Source of the DNA: a virus
Virus record (IMG/VR): IMGVR_UViG_3300009109_000001
Location: 94,043 to 158,042 of that record
DNA: 64,000 nt
Direction: 5' to 3' (one strand)
In this document: positions 63,701-64,000 of the stretch, piece by piece
Layout: every line of letters starts with the position of its first letter
Position numbering within the stretch: position 1 is the first letter of the stretch
The notes under the pieces: generated by a model
What the model saw: only the letters and a program-made list of their open reading frames with translations
Databases searched by the model: none
Told to the model about the DNA's origin: nothing
Translations under genes and position numbers: made by a program

Positions 63701-64000
63701 ATGAGTTTATACGATTATACTGTTACAGATGTATCAGGAAATGAAGTTAGTATGAAAGATGTATGTGAAGGTAATGTAGTATTAATTACAAATACTGCTA
63801 GTGAATGTGGTTGGACACGTCATTATGAGCCATTACAAGAACTTTATCAACAACATAAAGATAAAGGATTTGTTGTTATTGCTTTTCCTTGTAATCAATT
63901 TGGCGAACAAGAGCCTGGTTCAAATGAAGAAATTCTTAATTTTTGTGAATCAAAATATAATGTTACATTTCCAATAATGGAAAAAAATGATGTACAAGGT
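63701..64000 (+). CDS. Glutathione peroxidase-like protein (truncated by window end)
   Basis: The first 100 residues are present. LITNTASECGWTRHYEPLQELY carries the peroxidatic Cys (Cys 36 region), VVIAFPCNQFGEQEPGSNEEILNFC is the family signature with the resolving-type Cys, and VTFPIMEK follows. This is the Cys form of GPx, which usually uses thioredoxin rather than glutathione. It would reduce peroxides in the infected cell. The C terminus lies outside the window. Confidence 0.93.
   Translation, partial: MSLYDYTVTDVSGNEVSMKDVCEGNVVLITNTASECGWTRHYEPLQELYQQHKDKGFVVIAFPCNQFGEQEPGSNEEILNFCESKYNVTFPIMEKNDVQG

Noticed and set aside
1-64000. Window as a bacterial chromosome segment
   Set aside because: Metabolic and translation genes occur, but the PAAR protein, tail-fibre gene, TAAATA late motifs, dense overlapping small genes and tRNA arrays fit a phage. 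No rRNA or housekeeping operon context is present.
1-64000. CRISPR array or insertion sequence
   Set aside because: No regularly spaced repeats of CRISPR length, no transposase and no terminal inverted repeats with target duplications were seen.

Overview
The window looks like part of a large, AT-rich, T4-like (myovirus-type) marine phage genome. A PAAR spike protein and an alanine-rich tail/baseplate-type protein open the window, and a trimeric tail-fibre-type protein lies near 29 kb. About 110 tightly packed, often overlapping genes are present, along with 12 canonical tRNA genes and one odd tRNA. Many genes have a TAAATA motif (T4-type late promoter core, perfect TATAAATA at two sites) just upstream. 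No rRNA, ribosomal operon, transposase, integrase or CRISPR array is visible. Terminase, portal, capsid and replication genes are also not in this window, so the phage call is strong but indirect. The alphaproteobacterial-style two-piece tmRNA gene and the low GC fit a SAR11-like or related alphaproteobacterial host (inference).

Layout. 1-3.7 kb: spike/tail end, a nuclease-like protein and two proteins with T4 capsid-targeting-like N termini. 3.7-8.4 kb: SET-like protein, class II tRNA-synthetase-like core next to an unusual long-variable-arm tRNA, large coiled-coil membrane protein, ribosomal protein bS21, Hsp20. 8.5-13 kb: radical SAM protein, a three-gene ExbB/ExbD-like membrane operon, ClpS, ribosomal protein bL33, and a circularly permuted two-piece tmRNA whose spacer carries two small ORFs. 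13-23 kb: 2-oxoglutarate oxygenase-like proteins, periplasmic thioredoxin-like protein, SbmA/BacA-like transporter, methyltransferases, glycosyltransferase-like and ATP-grasp proteins, and TctA/TctC-type tricarboxylate transporter parts. 23-37 kb: nucleotidyltransferase-cupin fusion, HAD protein, IscA-like protein, deoxyribosyltransferase-like protein, tail fibre, tandem exported glycosidase-like proteins, tandem small secreted proteins, MscS-like protein. 37-45 kb: a complete PrkA-YeaH-SpoVR stress operon, a radical SAM enzyme and a full-length EF-G. 45-55 kb: many small proteins, an OM-type lipoprotein, SpeD-like decarboxylase, a second IscA-like protein beside a heme-oxygenase-like diiron candidate, and putative ejected proteins. 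55-64 kb: a higher-GC block of small genes, then tRNA clusters interleaved with PRPP synthetase, a surface-antigen-like lipoprotein, a B12-type radical SAM protein, an SGNH-like protein and a glutathione peroxidase cut by the window end.

How it may work together (inference). The genome is unusually rich in translation functions: bS21, bL33, EF-G, tmRNA, 13 tRNAs and a synthetase-like enzyme. It is also rich in host-stress physiology (PrkA/YeaH/SpoVR, Hsp20, ClpS, polyamine enzyme, GPx), iron chemistry (three radical SAM enzymes, four 2OG-oxygenase-like proteins, two IscA-like carriers, one diiron candidate) and envelope remodelling or uptake (SbmA, TctA/TctC, MscS-like, ExbBD-like, lipoproteins). 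Two promoter types are visible: sigma70-like TTGACA-N17-TATAAT sites, consistent with early host transcription, and TAAATA late-type motifs. The most unusual items are the permuted tmRNA with a coding spacer, the type II tRNA beside a synthetase-like core, and the phage PrkA-YeaH-SpoVR operon.
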